Source of the DNA: Pseudomonadota bacterium
GTDB taxonomy: Bacteria; Pseudomonadota; Gammaproteobacteria; Pseudomonadales; Oceanobacteraceae
Assembly: GCA_030145845.1 (NCBI GenBank)
Contig: JAIXHJ010000001.1
Span: forward strand, 434,001 to 498,000
Length of the DNA stretch: 64,000 bases
Reading direction: 5' to 3'
The notes beneath the pieces were generated by a model. The model did not search any database. It was not told where the DNA came from and saw nothing but the letters and a program-made list of their open reading frames with translations. Of the stretch, positions 52,100-61,009 are shown piece by piece. A program made the position numbers and the translations under genes. Position 1 is the stretch's first letter. Each line of letters opens with the position of its first letter.

Positions 52100-53267
52100 A
52101 ATTCCGGCACCGCAGTGGGTGTGTTCCGACAGCGCACTGGCAGACATCTGTCAGCGTTGGGAGCAGGAAGCCTATCTGGCGGTGGATACCGAATTTATGC
52201 GTTCCACCACGTTTTATCCGGAAGCCGGGCTGGTACAGGTGGCAGACAGTCAGGGCACGGCCCTGATTGATCCACTGACCATTACTGACTGGACACCGCT
52301 GGCAGCCATTTTTGAGCACCCGCTTGTGGTCAAGGTGTTTCATGCCTGTGCCGAAGATATTGAAGTCTGCCGCCGCCTGACCGGGGTTATGCCATCGCCA
52401 CTGGCGGATACTCAGCTGGGCGGTGCGATGGCCGGGCTGGGTGGCATCATGGGATTTCAGCGGCTGGTTAAGGAAGTGCTGAATATTAATCTGCCCAAGG
52501 AAGAAACCCGTTCAGACTGGTTACAGCGACCTCTGCGCGACGAGCAGGTGGATTATGCCGTTGCCGATGTGCATTACCTCTACCGCCTCTATCCCAAACT
52601 GATGTCGCTGCTGAAAAAACTCGGCCGTCAGGCCTGGCTGAGTGAAGACTGCGAACGCCTGCTGCGGACTTCGGAACGCAGTGATAATGCCGCGCATTAT
52701 TACCGCCGCGTCAAACTGGCCTGGAAGCTGCGCCCGCAGGAGCTGCTGGTCCTGCAACAGTTGGTGCTGTGGCGTGAGCAGCAGGCACGGCAACGGAATG
52801 TGCCGCGCAACAAGGTCGTGGATGATAATTCGCTGTGGAATATTGCCCGCTTCAAAGCCAAAAACCGTGATCAGCTGGCAAAGGCCGGTCTGCGCCCGGC
52901 GGTCATCCGTGAAGACGGCAAAGCCCTGCTGGCCATCGTGGCAGAGGTACTGCGGACCGATAAGGCCGCGTGGCCGAAGCAGCTGGATAAACCTTTATCG
53001 CCGCAGGCCGGTCAGTGGCTGCGGCTGATGAAAGAAGCGGTGGCCGAAAAAGCCGGCATTCTGGGGATTCCCCCGGAAATTCTGGCGCGTAAAAAAGCGC
53101 TGGAAGCCCTGTTGCGGTCGGGCTATCCCAACGGTCCGTTCCGTCTGCCGGAAAGTCTGCGGGGCTGGCGCAAAGATGAAATCGGGGATTACCTGATTCA
53201 GTTATTACAGGATCAGACGAGAGTGATCTCGCTGCGGAAACAGAATAATGACGAAAGTACTGTGTGA
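52086..53267 (+). CDS. rnd: Ribonuclease D
   Basis: 393 residues. DEDD 3'-5' exoribonuclease with VDTEFMRSTTF (first D and E), HACAEDIEVC (second D) and DYAVADVHYLYRLY (last D), then an HRDC domain (WKLRPQELLVLQQLVLWRE..., about residues 215-295). Trims tRNA and other stable RNA 3' ends. ATG at 52086 (MGRLKIPAPQW) is preferred over the adjacent ATG at 52083 because AGGAGG (52074-52079) is then properly spaced. Confidence 0.95.
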   Translation: MGRLKIPAPQWVCSDSALADICQRWEQEAYLAVDTEFMRSTTFYPEAGLVQVADSQGTALIDPLTITDWTPLAAIFEHPLVVKVFHACAEDIEVCRRLTGVMPSPLADTQLGGAMAGLGGIMGFQRLVKEVLNINLPKEETRSDWLQRPLRDEQVDYAVADVHYLYRLYPKLMSLLKKLGRQAWLSEDCERLLRTSERSDNAAHYYRRVKLAWKLRPQELLVLQQLVLWREQQARQRNVPRNKVVDDNSLWNIARFKAKNRDQLAKAGLRPAVIREDGKALLAIVAEVLRTDKAAWPKQLDKPLSPQAGQWLRLMKEAVAEKAGILGIPPEILARKKALEALLRSGYPNGPFRLPESLRGWRKDEIGDYLIQLLQDQTRVISLRKQNNDESTV

Positions 53268-53532
53268 TATTTATAAAAGCCGGAACAAAGAAGAAACCTA
53301 CCTCTATGTCAGCCGCAAAGACGGACTGGAGCGGGTGCCGGAAGAATTACTCGAACATTTCGGCAAGCCGGAACTGACGATGACCATGATTATTACCCCG
53401 GAAAAAAACCTGGCCCGGGCTGAGGCGGAAAAAGTGCTGGATGCCCTGGAAGAAAAAGGTTTTTACCTGCAGATGCCACCGGCGCGCGAGACTTATATGC
53501 TCGACCTGTTCTGTAAACTGGATAAAGAATGA
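53248..53532 (+). CDS. ycgL: YcgL-domain protein
   Basis: 94 residues. [19 protein letters not shown] (positions 4-22), [18 protein letters not shown] and the closing [17 protein letters not shown] are YcgL signatures. Small alpha/beta protein of unknown function, conserved in gammaproteobacteria beside rnd and ycgN. Overlaps rnd by 20 bases and ycgN by 4, so coupled translation is likely. Confidence 0.94.
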   Translation: MTKVLCDIYKSRNKEETYLYVSRKDGLERVPEELLEHFGKPELTMTMIITPEKNLARAEAEKVLDALEEKGFYLQMPPARETYMLDLFCKLDKE

Positions 53533-53969
53533 GCAGTCGTCCGTTCTGGGAAGAAAAAACACTGGCTGAAATGAGCAAGGAAGAGTGGGAGTCATTGTGT
53601 GATGGCTGCGCGCTCTGTTGCCTGCACAAACTGGAAGATGAAGACACCGGCGAGGTGTATTACACCGATGTCTACTGCCGCTATATGGAGTGCGATACCT
53701 GCCGCTGTACTGTCTATCAGGAGCGCAACCGCAAAGTACCGGAATGTGTCTGGCTGACACCGGAACAGGCGCATCAGTTTTTCTGGCTGCCGCCGAGTTG
53801 TGCATACCGCCTGCTGGCTGAGAAAAAACCTCTGCCGGACTGGCATCCTCTGCTGACGGGTGATCCGGAATCGGTTCACCGGGCAGGTATATCCATCAGA
53901 AATAAAGGCATTGCCGACAATCTGATTTCAGAAGACGAATGGCAGGATCACATTATATGGAAGGCTTGA
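53529..53969 (+). CDS. ycgN: YcgN-family cysteine-cluster protein
   Basis: 146 residues. [14 protein letters not shown] (about residues 24-37), [12 protein letters not shown] (about 53-64) and ECVWLTPEQ make the Cys-rich pattern of UPF0153/YcgN, probably metal- or Fe-S-binding. No enzyme role is established. The ATGA overlap with ycgL and 13-base overlap with the next gene indicate one operon rnd-ycgL-ycgN. Confidence 0.94.
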   Translation: MSSRPFWEEKTLAEMSKEEWESLCDGCALCCLHKLEDEDTGEVYYTDVYCRYMECDTCRCTVYQERNRKVPECVWLTPEQAHQFFWLPPSCAYRLLAEKKPLPDWHPLLTGDPESVHRAGISIRNKGIADNLISEDEWQDHIIWKA

Positions 53970-54316
53970 TTCAGTTTGCTCCGTTCTGGCTTGGTTACCT
54001 GGTGTTTGCCATTGTCGGCTACTGGTGCTGGGAGCAACTTTTTTTCTGGCTGAAGCGCGGTGGTGATGTCCGCCGTTTTCTGCATATGCTGGGGGCTGTG
54101 CTGCTGTTTACACCGGCACCGGTAACACTTGGCTCGGCTTATTTCGCGCCGGCATTTATCGTATTTCCTTTTACTCTGATCAGCAGCGGCATGACGGACG
54201 CTATGTATGCCGTGACCTGGTTCCTTGGTGGTCTCTGTGTGGGGCTGGTGATTCTGGCGTTGCGGCAGATGCTGGTGTGGCTGCGTTCGCGGCAGACCTC
54301 CGGCGCAGAAGAATAA
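53957..54316 (+). CDS. Small inner-membrane protein of unknown function
   Basis: 119 residues with three hydrophobic segments (about 8-28, 45-80 split by a Pro-rich turn TPAPVTLG, and 88-108). No motif recognised. The start MEGLIQF overlaps the end of ycgN and no strong separate Shine-Dalgarno is seen, so it is probably translated by coupling. Last gene before a terminator. Confidence 0.78.
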   Translation: MEGLIQFAPFWLGYLVFAIVGYWCWEQLFFWLKRGGDVRRFLHMLGAVLLFTPAPVTLGSAYFAPAFIVFPFTLISSGMTDAMYAVTWFLGGLCVGLVILALRQMLVWLRSRQTSGAEE

Positions 54317-54331
54317 AGAACAGCCATTCAG

Positions 54332-54363
54332 AAAAAAACGGAGCCATCAGGCTCCGTTTTTTG
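54332..54363. terminator. Intrinsic terminator, probably bidirectional
   Basis: Stem ACGGAGCC/GGCTCCGT (54338-54345 and 54350-54357), loop ATCA, with seven A's before and six T's after. Closes the dnaX-to-ycgN region. Confidence 0.93.
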
Positions 54364-54596
54364 TTTCAGGGTTGCAGAAACGAGCCTCATGCAGGGGTAA
54401 AGAAACTTTTTTTATTCCTTTTCTGGCTAACCGCAGAAACTTTGCTAGCTTTAATGCAGGAGTGTTCTGTAATCGGGAAATTGTTACTGATTTCCTCTTT
54501 ACAGACCACAGCGCGGAAACTTGGGGGTTATCCGTCAGTGGAGTAATCGGATCAGAGACGGAAAATTCCGTACTCTGACGGGTGAGAGGTTGGATT
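54358..54596 (+). other. Intergenic region before the envelope cluster
   Basis: About 240 bp, AT-rich at 54400-54460. GAAACTT occurs three times on the plus strand (54402-54408, 54436-54442, 54516-54522) and GAAAC once more at 54377. The third copy, GGAAACTTG, resembles a sigma-E -35 element but with one extra base, and no matching -10 was found. The region must hold the promoter of the cluster. Confidence 0.4.
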
Positions 54597-55265
54597 ATGG
54601 CTAATCATATCTTCATTCTGGCAACTGTAATGCTGCTGGCCGGCATTTTTGGGGGGCTGGTAAACTACTATCTTTATGGCGATAAGGATCCGGATGCGGC
54701 AAGTCTGCCACGTTTTCTGGTGGTGGGTGTCGGCGCCTCCTTCCTTGTCCCTGTCGTGCTCGACATGGTCAACAGCGAACTGGTGCTGGAAAGTCAGGGC
54801 GATCCCAGTCGTCTGCTGATTTTTACCGGCTTCTGTCTGATCTCTGCACTGCTGAGCCGCTTCTTTATTGACAACCTGTCTGACCGTATTCTTAACGAAG
54901 CGCAGGTGGCGAAACAGCGTTCTGAAGAAACCCAGCAGAATCTGCGTATTATTCAGAGTGAATTGCTGCCACTGATCGATACTGAAACTGAGCAGGATAC
55001 TTCCGGCGAAGATCAGCAGGCTGTTGAAATGAGTGATGAGCTGGATGTGACATCCACTCAGGTGCTGAAAATCCTCTCCGGTGGTCGTTTTATTTTCCGT
55101 TCTCTGGCCGGTGTCTGCCGCGAAGCGAATCAGGAAGAGTCCACGGTACTTAAAACCCTGCATGTGCTGGTGAACCGCAGTCTGGCCGGTAAGGTCAGCG
55201 GTAAAAACGGCGTGCGCTGGCATATTACTGAAAAAGGTCGCCGCGTTCTCGAAAACAACCTGTAA
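54597..55265 (+). CDS. Three-TM protein with C-terminal winged helix (YLATT-like)
   Basis: 222 residues. Three membrane helices: about 5-26, 42-62 and 77-97. A short charged, helical linker (rich in Glu/Gln) leads to a C-terminal winged-helix-like domain (about 155-222: STQVLKILSGGRFIFRSL, EESTVLKTLHVLVNRSL, VRWHITEKGRRVL). The layout resembles the three-TM proteins reported next to YEATS-like domains; that family name is a tentative recollection. DNA binding by a membrane protein, or protein-protein contact, are both possible. GAGAGG precedes the ATG. It is 22 bases upstream of the vWA gene, first of the cluster. Confidence 0.72.
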   Translation: MANHIFILATVMLLAGIFGGLVNYYLYGDKDPDAASLPRFLVVGVGASFLVPVVLDMVNSELVLESQGDPSRLLIFTGFCLISALLSRFFIDNLSDRILNEAQVAKQRSEETQQNLRIIQSELLPLIDTETEQDTSGEDQQAVEMSDELDVTSTQVLKILSGGRFIFRSLAGVCREANQEESTVLKTLHVLVNRSLAGKVSGKNGVRWHITEKGRRVLENNL

Positions 55266-55287
55266 CTGAATACCCCCGGGAGCATCT

Positions 55288-57483
55288 ATGCAGATCTTTC
55301 GCTGGCTGTCGGGGGTGATTGTTTTATCACTCCTGTCTTTTATCCCTTCTTTTCCTGTGCTGGCAGACGATGCCAGACCTTCTGATGTCCGCATTATTGT
55401 CGATATATCCGGCAGTATGAAAGAAACGGACCCGCAGAACCTGCGTGTCCCTGCCGTGAATCTTCTGGTTGAACTGTTGCCCGATAATGCTCAGGCCGGT
55501 GTCTGGACTTTTGGTCAGTACGTCAACATGCTGGTGCCTCTCAATCTGGTCGACAGAAACTGGCGCACTCAGGCAAAAGATGCGGCGAAAACGATTAATT
55601 CCGTTGGCCTGTATACCAATCTCAGTGGTGCGCTGGATAAAGCCAGCTGGAAAGTAGCCGCTGACAGTGGTTTTGAGCAGACGGTTATCCTGCTTACCGA
55701 TGGCCGTATTGATATGCCACCGGGTGCCGGCCAGGCCGATGCCAGTGAAGCGGAACGGCAACGCCTGTTTGCTGAAGTGTTGCCTCAGTATGCGCAGGCG
55801 GGTGCCCGGATTCATACGCTGGCGCTGTCGGATGCTGCGGATACCAAACTGCTGAAGCAGATTGCGCTGGAAACCGGTGGCATGTTTTTACAGGCGGATA
55901 ATGCGGATGATCTGTTAAAAGTTTTCCTCAAGGCCTTTGACCGTGCCGTGCCGGTTGAACAGGTCCCGATGGATAACAACCGCTTTGAAATTGATGACAG
56001 TGTGAGCGAATTTACCGCTCTGATTTTCCGTCAGGCGGGCGGCCGAGAAACCCGTCTGATTGACCCGGCCGGTCATGAAATTTCCGCGGCGTCAGCCACC
56101 CAGAACAATAATGTGCGCTGGCATCAGGATGTTAATTTTGACCTGATTACGGTGAAAAACCCGGCGCCGGGCAGCTGGCAGGCGGATGCCGATCTGGATC
56201 CGGATAACCGCGTTCAGGTGCTGTCAGATCTCAGCCTCAGCGTGGACGGACTGCCCAATACCATTTTTGCCGGTAACCCGGTTGATCTGGAAATGGCGCT
56301 GCGCAACCAGGGGGATGTGGTCGCCGAGCCGGCCATTCTCAAACTGACCGACTTTACCCTGAAAGTGACGGCACCGGATGGCCGTTCGGGCAGCAAACTG
56401 CTGTCAGACCCGGAACATCTGCCGCTCGACGGCGTGTTCCGTGAATCCATGACCCGCCTTTCCCAGGAAGGGGAATACCGCTTCGAAATCACCGCCGTTG
56501 GCCGTACCTTTCAGCGGCGCCAGGTGCTGACAGCCAGTCTGATGCAACCGATGACGGTGCAGGTGGAAGACAATGTCGAGCAGCAGCGGGTGCGTATCAT
56601 GGTGACGCCAGAGGGCGCTGCGGTGGATTCAGAACTGAGCCGTGTGATCGCCAAAGTGAGCAGCCCGGACGGCAGCTCACTCATCCACACCATGGAATTC
56701 AGTGCCGATGACAACGCCTGGAGTATGGATCTGACGGCCGATAAAGGGCCGGGCCGTTATGACGTGATGCTCAATATCCGTGGTGTGTCTGCCGGTGGAG
56801 CAACATTCAAAAGTAAACCGGATGACATTATCCGCGACTTCCCGCTGACGGATCCTGCTGCGGTTATGCCTCAGGAGCCCGCCGTTGAGGAGACAACGCC
56901 GGCCGAAACCCCGGCGCAGACGCCTGCGGAGCCGGAAATCCGGGTGCCGCCGATGACGGAGCCCGAGGTTCCTGCGGCCCCACCTGCGGAGCCGGAGGCA
57001 GAAGCAACGCCGGAGGAAGAGAATATTGTGCCGGATCTGGCTAAACGGCTGGAAGAGCAGGCCGCACTGGAGGAAGCGCTGCCAGCCGAGGAAGAAGGCG
57101 TTGCCTGGTGGATCTGGCTGTTGCTGGCGCTGGGTAACCTGCTGATCTTTGGTGGTGCCGGCTACTGGCTGTTTATGAAACGTCGCCGCCCGGCGGACAC
57201 GGCTGAGGATGATACGGCGCGCGGCCCGGTGCCCGATCTGTCAGAAGAGCCCAGCGATATGATTGATGAGGACTTTGCCGGCGATTTTGATTCCTTTGCC
57301 GAAGAGGGAGAGGAAGACATTCCGCTGCCGGACGATCAGCCTTCAGCGCCGTCTTCCATGGGCAGTGACACCAACATTGATGTTTCCCTCGACGATGATT
57401 TCGCCATCGACCCCGACGACAGTGGGGCGGCGGATGAAGACTGGGGTGAGTTTGACGCCGATCCCGACGATAACAAACCGTGA
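55288..57483 (+). CDS. Exported, membrane-anchored von Willebrand A protein
   Basis: 731 residues. Signal peptide (1-27, ending VLA), vWA domain (about 34-210) with a complete MIDAS: D39, S41, S43 in VDISGSMKE, Thr in LYTNLSGAL and Asp in LLTDGRID. Then beta-rich Ig-like repeats (about 230-525), a Pro/Glu-rich spacer, one membrane helix (about 608-630) and a very acidic C-terminal cytoplasmic tail. So it is a periplasmic metal-dependent adhesion domain anchored by a C-terminal helix. GGGAG precedes the ATG. A GC-rich hairpin lies 15 bases after the stop. Confidence 0.9.
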   Translation: MQIFRWLSGVIVLSLLSFIPSFPVLADDARPSDVRIIVDISGSMKETDPQNLRVPAVNLLVELLPDNAQAGVWTFGQYVNMLVPLNLVDRNWRTQAKDAAKTINSVGLYTNLSGALDKASWKVAADSGFEQTVILLTDGRIDMPPGAGQADASEAERQRLFAEVLPQYAQAGARIHTLALSDAADTKLLKQIALETGGMFLQADNADDLLKVFLKAFDRAVPVEQVPMDNNRFEIDDSVSEFTALIFRQAGGRETRLIDPAGHEISAASATQNNNVRWHQDVNFDLITVKNPAPGSWQADADLDPDNRVQVLSDLSLSVDGLPNTIFAGNPVDLEMALRNQGDVVAEPAILKLTDFTLKVTAPDGRSGSKLLSDPEHLPLDGVFRESMTRLSQEGEYRFEITAVGRTFQRRQVLTASLMQPMTVQVEDNVEQQRVRIMVTPEGAAVDSELSRVIAKVSSPDGSSLIHTMEFSADDNAWSMDLTADKGPGRYDVMLNIRGVSAGGATFKSKPDDIIRDFPLTDPAAVMPQEPAVEETTPAETPAQTPAEPEIRVPPMTEPEVPAAPPAEPEAEATPEEENIVPDLAKRLEEQAALEEALPAEEEGVAWWIWLLLALGNLLIFGGAGYWLFMKRRRPADTAEDDTARGPVPDLSEEPSDMIDEDFAGDFDSFAEEGEEDIPLPDDQPSAPSSMGSDTNIDVSLDDDFAIDPDDSGAADEDWGEFDADPDDNKP

Positions 57484-57498
57484 CCCACTCTGACTGAT

Positions 57499-57525
57499 GC
57501 TGCCGGCTGGACGATGGCCGGCGGC
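57499..57525 (+). repeat. GC-rich hairpin after the vWA gene
   Basis: GCTGCCGGC (57499-57507) pairs with GCCGGCGGC (57517-57525) through one G-T wobble, 9-base loop; outer TGAC/GTCA could extend it across a bulge. No T-run follows, so it is not a classical terminator. Confidence 0.5.
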
Positions 57526-57536
57526 GTCAGCACACC

Positions 57537-57565
57537 TTGCTGATAAAGAACCCCCTCCTTATACT
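57537..57565 (+). promoter_or_regulatory. Candidate sigma-70 promoter for the MoxR-vWA unit
   Basis: TTGCTG (57537-57542), 17-bp spacer, TATACT (57560-57565, 5/6 to consensus), about 38 bases before the AAA+ gene. It suggests the MoxR-CoxE half can be transcribed separately from the upstream vWA gene. Confidence 0.5.
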
Positions 57566-57603
57566 GCTGGCCTGATTTGTCGAATACACAACCAGAGGTC
57601 AGT

Positions 57604-58446
57604 ATGAAGTTTCAGGGTACCGAGCAGTATGTAGCCACACCGGAACTGCAGATGGCGGTCAACGCTGCCATCGCGCTGCAGCGTCCGCTGCTGTTAAAAG
57701 GGGAGCCAGGTACCGGTAAAACCATGCTGGCCGAACAGCTGGCCGATGCGCTGGGGACTGAACTGATTCAGTGGCACATCAAAAGTACGACCAAGGCTCA
57801 TCAGGGCCTGTACGAGTACGATGCGGTATCCCGCCTGCGTGACTCCCAGCTGGGCGTCGATAAAGTGCACGATATCGCCAACTACATCGTCAAAGGCAAA
57901 CTGTGGGAAGCCTTTACGGCTGACAAGCCGGTGGTACTTCTGATTGACGAGATCGACAAAGCCGATATCGAATTCCCCAATGACCTGCTGCTCGAACTCG
58001 ATAAAATGGAGTTCTTTGTTTACGAAACTCAGGAGCGCATCGTTGCCAGACACCGGCCGATTATCCTGATTACCAGTAACAACGAAAAAGAACTGCCGGA
58101 CGCTTTCCTGCGTCGCTGCTTCTTCCATTACATCGATTTCCCGGACCGTGACACCATGAAGGATATTGTGGATGTTCATTATCCGGGTATCCGTGAAGAA
58201 CTGGTGCGTGAAGCGCTCGATGTTTTCTTTGATGTACGTAAAGTTCCGGGGCTGAAGAAGAAACCATCCACCTCAGAACTGATCGACTGGCTTAAACTGC
58301 TGATGGCCGATGAAATCGGCGCTGATGTACTGCGTAACAGTGACAGCAGTAAAGCCATTCCACCACTGTACGGCGCGCTGCTGAAAAACGAGCAGGATGT
58401 ACAGCTGCTGGAAAAACTGGCCTTTATGAGCCGCCGCAAAGGTTAA
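57604..58446 (+). CDS. MoxR-family AAA+ ATPase (CoxE partner type)
   Basis: 280 residues. Walker A LKGEPGTGKTMLAEQLA (about 36-52), Walker B VVLLIDEIDKAD, sensor ITSNNEKELPDAFLRRC. This belongs to the MoxR branch paired with CoxE-like vWA proteins, distinct from the MoxR at 20979. The ATG at 57604 follows CAGAGGT; a TTG 27 bases upstream is less likely. The vWA gene follows after 4 bases, so the pair should act together as a remodelling or metal-insertion chaperone on an unknown target. Confidence 0.93.
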   Translation: MKFQGTEQYVATPELQMAVNAAIALQRPLLLKGEPGTGKTMLAEQLADALGTELIQWHIKSTTKAHQGLYEYDAVSRLRDSQLGVDKVHDIANYIVKGKLWEAFTADKPVVLLIDEIDKADIEFPNDLLLELDKMEFFVYETQERIVARHRPIILITSNNEKELPDAFLRRCFFHYIDFPDRDTMKDIVDVHYPGIREELVREALDVFFDVRKVPGLKKKPSTSELIDWLKLLMADEIGADVLRNSDSSKAIPPLYGALLKNEQDVQLLEKLAFMSRRKG

Positions 58447-58450
58447 TCCT

Positions 58451-59632
58451 ATGCTGATCGATTTTTTCCAGACCGTCCGTAAGGCAAAAGTTCCCTGTTC
58501 AGTACGCGAGTATCTGGATCTGGTACAGGCCGTCAGAGCCCATGTGGCATTTGCTGACCTGGATGATTTTTATGCGCTGGCCCGGCTGTGTCTGGTAAAA
58601 GACGAAAAACATTACGACAAATTTGATAAAGCGTTTGGTGCTTACTTCCGCGGGCTGGATAATCTGCCCGATTTTATGGAAGAGACCAGCATTCCCGAAG
58701 ACTGGATGCGTAAAGAATTCGAACGCATGCTGTCAGAAGAGGAAATGGCGAAAATCGAAGCTCTGGGTGGGCTCGATAAAGTGCTGGACGAATTTAAAAA
58801 ACGCCTGGAAGAGCAGCATAAGCGCCACCAGGGCGGGAATAAAATGATCGGTACCGGCGGGACGTCAGCCTTCGGGGCAAATGGCTACAACCCGGAAGGT
58901 ATCCGCATCGAACAGGGCCGGTCGCGCCATAAGAAAGCGATCAAGGTCTGGGATCAGCGTAACTACAAAGATCTCGACGACAGCATTGAACTGGGTATCC
59001 GTAACGTTAAGGTTGCGCTGCGGCGTCTGAGGAAGTTCGCCCGTCAGGGGGCGGTGGATGAACTCGATCTGGATGACACCATCAGTTCAACGGCGCGCAA
59101 CGCCGGATTTCTTGACATCAAAATGGTGCCTCAGCGCCACAACGCGGTCAAAGTTCTGCTGTTTTTTGATATCGGTGGTTCCATGGACCCGCACGTACGG
59201 GTCTGTGAAGAGCTGTTCTCAGCGGCACGGACAGAGTTCAAACATATGGAAACCTTTTATTTCCATAACTGTTTGTACGAATCCGTGTGGAAAAATAATG
59301 TACGCCGTATGAATGAGCGTACAAATACCTGGGATATCCTGCGTAAATTCGGTCCGGACTATAAGGTCATCTTTGTTGGTGATGCCATGATGGCGCCTTA
59401 TGAAGTCACTCACGTTGGGGGCAGCGTTGAGCACTGGAACGAAGAGCCGGGCGCGGTGTGGATGCAGCGCATGGCGGATCATTATGACCGTCTGGTGTGG
59501 CTGAATCCGGCACCGGAATCCTACTGGGGGCAGGGTGGTTCACTGGGTGCTATCCGCGATATTGTGGAACAGCATATGTATCCGCTGACCCTGGACGGGC
59601 TGGAAAAAGCCATGAAGTATCTGAGTAAATAA
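58451..59632 (+). CDS. CoxE-like von Willebrand A protein
   Basis: 393 residues, no signal peptide, so cytoplasmic. N-terminal helical part (MLIDFFQTVRKAKVPCSVRE, 1-20), a Gly/Lys-rich linker, and a C-terminal vWA domain whose MIDAS reads DIGGSMD (D240, G242, S244), a degenerate DxSxS with the first Ser replaced by Gly, common in the CoxE group. VIFVGDAMMAPYEV holds the later MIDAS Asp. Partner of the MoxR ATPase just upstream. Confidence 0.92.
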   Translation: MLIDFFQTVRKAKVPCSVREYLDLVQAVRAHVAFADLDDFYALARLCLVKDEKHYDKFDKAFGAYFRGLDNLPDFMEETSIPEDWMRKEFERMLSEEEMAKIEALGGLDKVLDEFKKRLEEQHKRHQGGNKMIGTGGTSAFGANGYNPEGIRIEQGRSRHKKAIKVWDQRNYKDLDDSIELGIRNVKVALRRLRKFARQGAVDELDLDDTISSTARNAGFLDIKMVPQRHNAVKVLLFFDIGGSMDPHVRVCEELFSAARTEFKHMETFYFHNCLYESVWKNNVRRMNERTNTWDILRKFGPDYKVIFVGDAMMAPYEVTHVGGSVEHWNEEPGAVWMQRMADHYDRLVWLNPAPESYWGQGGSLGAIRDIVEQHMYPLTLDGLEKAMKYLSK

Positions 59633-59993
59633 CGGCCGGAAAATCAGCCGGACAGCTGCCGCAACGCCGATATTTATCCGTTTGGTACCGCCCCTGAATT
59701 GAAAATACGGTACAGGCCATAGGAAAATGTACCGATAAAACGGCATGGATGCCCGATAATCAGAACATAAAAGGGCGATGAGCAATGTTGCTCCCGGGGA
59801 AGACCACAGACAGCTGCCTCTGCAGAGGATGGCGGCGTCTGCCTGCTGTATTTATTTCACTGACCGGCCGCGCCGCTGTTATGGCATGGCCGGCGTTTCT
59901 GTATCCGCGTTCTGCGGTTTTTTCTGCCTTATTCTGTCGGCCCCGGCTTTTTTCAGCCCCGCCTGCCTGCATCAGCCCCGGCGCGGAGGCCTT
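59633..59993 (+). other. 361-bp gap between the MoxR-vWA pair and the thioredoxin gene
   Basis: No convincing gene. An in-frame ATG at 59778 would extend the next gene by 72 residues, but it lacks a good start signal. A short palindrome GAGCAATGTTGCTC lies at 59780-59793. I see no clear promoter or terminator, and no RNA gene. Confidence 0.5.
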
Positions 59994-60476
59994 ATGAGGG
60001 GCATCATCGGTCTGTTCATGGTCATGCTGACCTGGCCGGTTGCCGCACAGCAACTGCAGCCTGGTCAGAGCGTGGCCGACTTTGCCCTGCCTGCAGCCAG
60101 CACCGGCTGGGGGCAGAGGCTGGCTGAGCAGCGTGGGCAGCCGGTTATGCTTATTCTCAGCGGCCGTTGTGACCGTTGCGAAGAGCGGCTGGCGGCGTAT
60201 CAGCTGCTGGCCGAAAGTCACGCGGCTGACGGACTGGTCAGCTGGATTCTCTGGCCTCCGAAGGGCCGCGATGAAGCGCCACAGATGCGTATTCCGGTGC
60301 TTATAAATGATGCAGCGTCAGCGGCAGCCCGCCAGTTTGGCAACGGGCCGGCCGTGCTGCTGATTAACCGCGATGGTGTGCTGGATCAGCTTATCAGTGG
60401 CAATCTGAACAGCCACTACGACGACACCAGACAACAACTGAGCCGCTGGCTGCAGACGCTCAGCAACAGGCCGTGA
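59994..60476 (+). CDS. Secreted thioredoxin-fold protein with CDRC motif
   Basis: 160 residues. Signal peptide (about 1-19, MVMLTWPVAAQQ at its end), then a thioredoxin-like domain: VMLILSGRCDRCEERLAAYQ has a CxxC (CDRC) where the active site would be, and NGPAVLLINRDGVL matches the cis-Pro strand region without an obvious cis-Pro Thr-Pro. Periplasmic redox or redox-inactive role is possible. GGAGG lies 4 bases before the ATG, which decides the start. Followed after 7 bases by the next gene. Confidence 0.85.
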   Translation: MRGIIGLFMVMLTWPVAAQQLQPGQSVADFALPAASTGWGQRLAEQRGQPVMLILSGRCDRCEERLAAYQLLAESHAADGLVSWILWPPKGRDEAPQMRIPVLINDAASAAARQFGNGPAVLLINRDGVLDQLISGNLNSHYDDTRQQLSRWLQTLSNRP

Positions 60477-60483
60477 GGACGTT

Positions 60484-60996
60484 ATGAACCAGAGTTTTAT
60501 CAGGGTATTACTGGCAGGCTTGATGACACTGACTTTACCGGTGGGGGCGGATGAATCACGGGTTGGTGATGACCTGAACAGCATCAAACGTTCGGTACTG
60601 GAACTGAACAAAGATCTGTATGAACTGGAAGAAAATTTACTCAGTCCGGCGACTACACGGGCTGAACTGTATCTGTCACTCAGTCATGGCGAATTCTTTC
60701 AGCCACTGTCGATTGAAATAACCACGGCGGACCGTCACCCGCTGCATCATATTTATACCGAACGGCAGGTGTCAGCACTGCGTATTGGGGCCGTACAGCC
60801 TCTGGGTGAACTCAATCTCGGTCCTGGCCGGCATCTGATTCACGCCCTGATCCGTGGTCAGGATCAGCACGGCGAAGCACGTGAATTAATTGTCGAGCAG
60901 AGCGTGGAAAAAACAGCGCGGCCGCTGCTGATGGAATTTGTGATTTCGGATCTGCCCGGGCAGGAGAGCGCCCGCGCCGAGATGCGTTTCTGGTAG
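60484..60996 (+). CDS. Secreted protein of unknown function
   Basis: 170 residues. Signal peptide (about 1-22, ending PVGA), then a heptad-like helix (DDLNSIKRSVLELNKDLYEL) and a beta-rich part (SIEITTADRHPLHHIYTERQ, LHPGRH-like LGPGRHLIHALIRGQD). No known family recognised. Ends MRFW. It lies between the thioredoxin-like gene and the TPR gene in a tight run and is preceded by GTGAGGAC. Confidence 0.78.
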   Translation: MNQSFIRVLLAGLMTLTLPVGADESRVGDDLNSIKRSVLELNKDLYELEENLLSPATTRAELYLSLSHGEFFQPLSIEITTADRHPLHHIYTERQVSALRIGAVQPLGELNLGPGRHLIHALIRGQDQHGEARELIVEQSVEKTARPLLMEFVISDLPGQESARAEMRFW

Positions 60997-61009
60997 GGCC
61001 GGATTACGG

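Noticed and set aside
51581-52200. Possible frameshift at the end of recR restoring a normal C-terminus
   Set aside because: No other frame after residue 165 gives the HGxPxGG segment, and rnd with a perfect AGGAGG begins there.
59778-59993. Longer start for the CDRC thioredoxin-like protein
   Set aside because: It would bury the signal peptide 72 residues inside; GGAGG just before 59994 decides the start.
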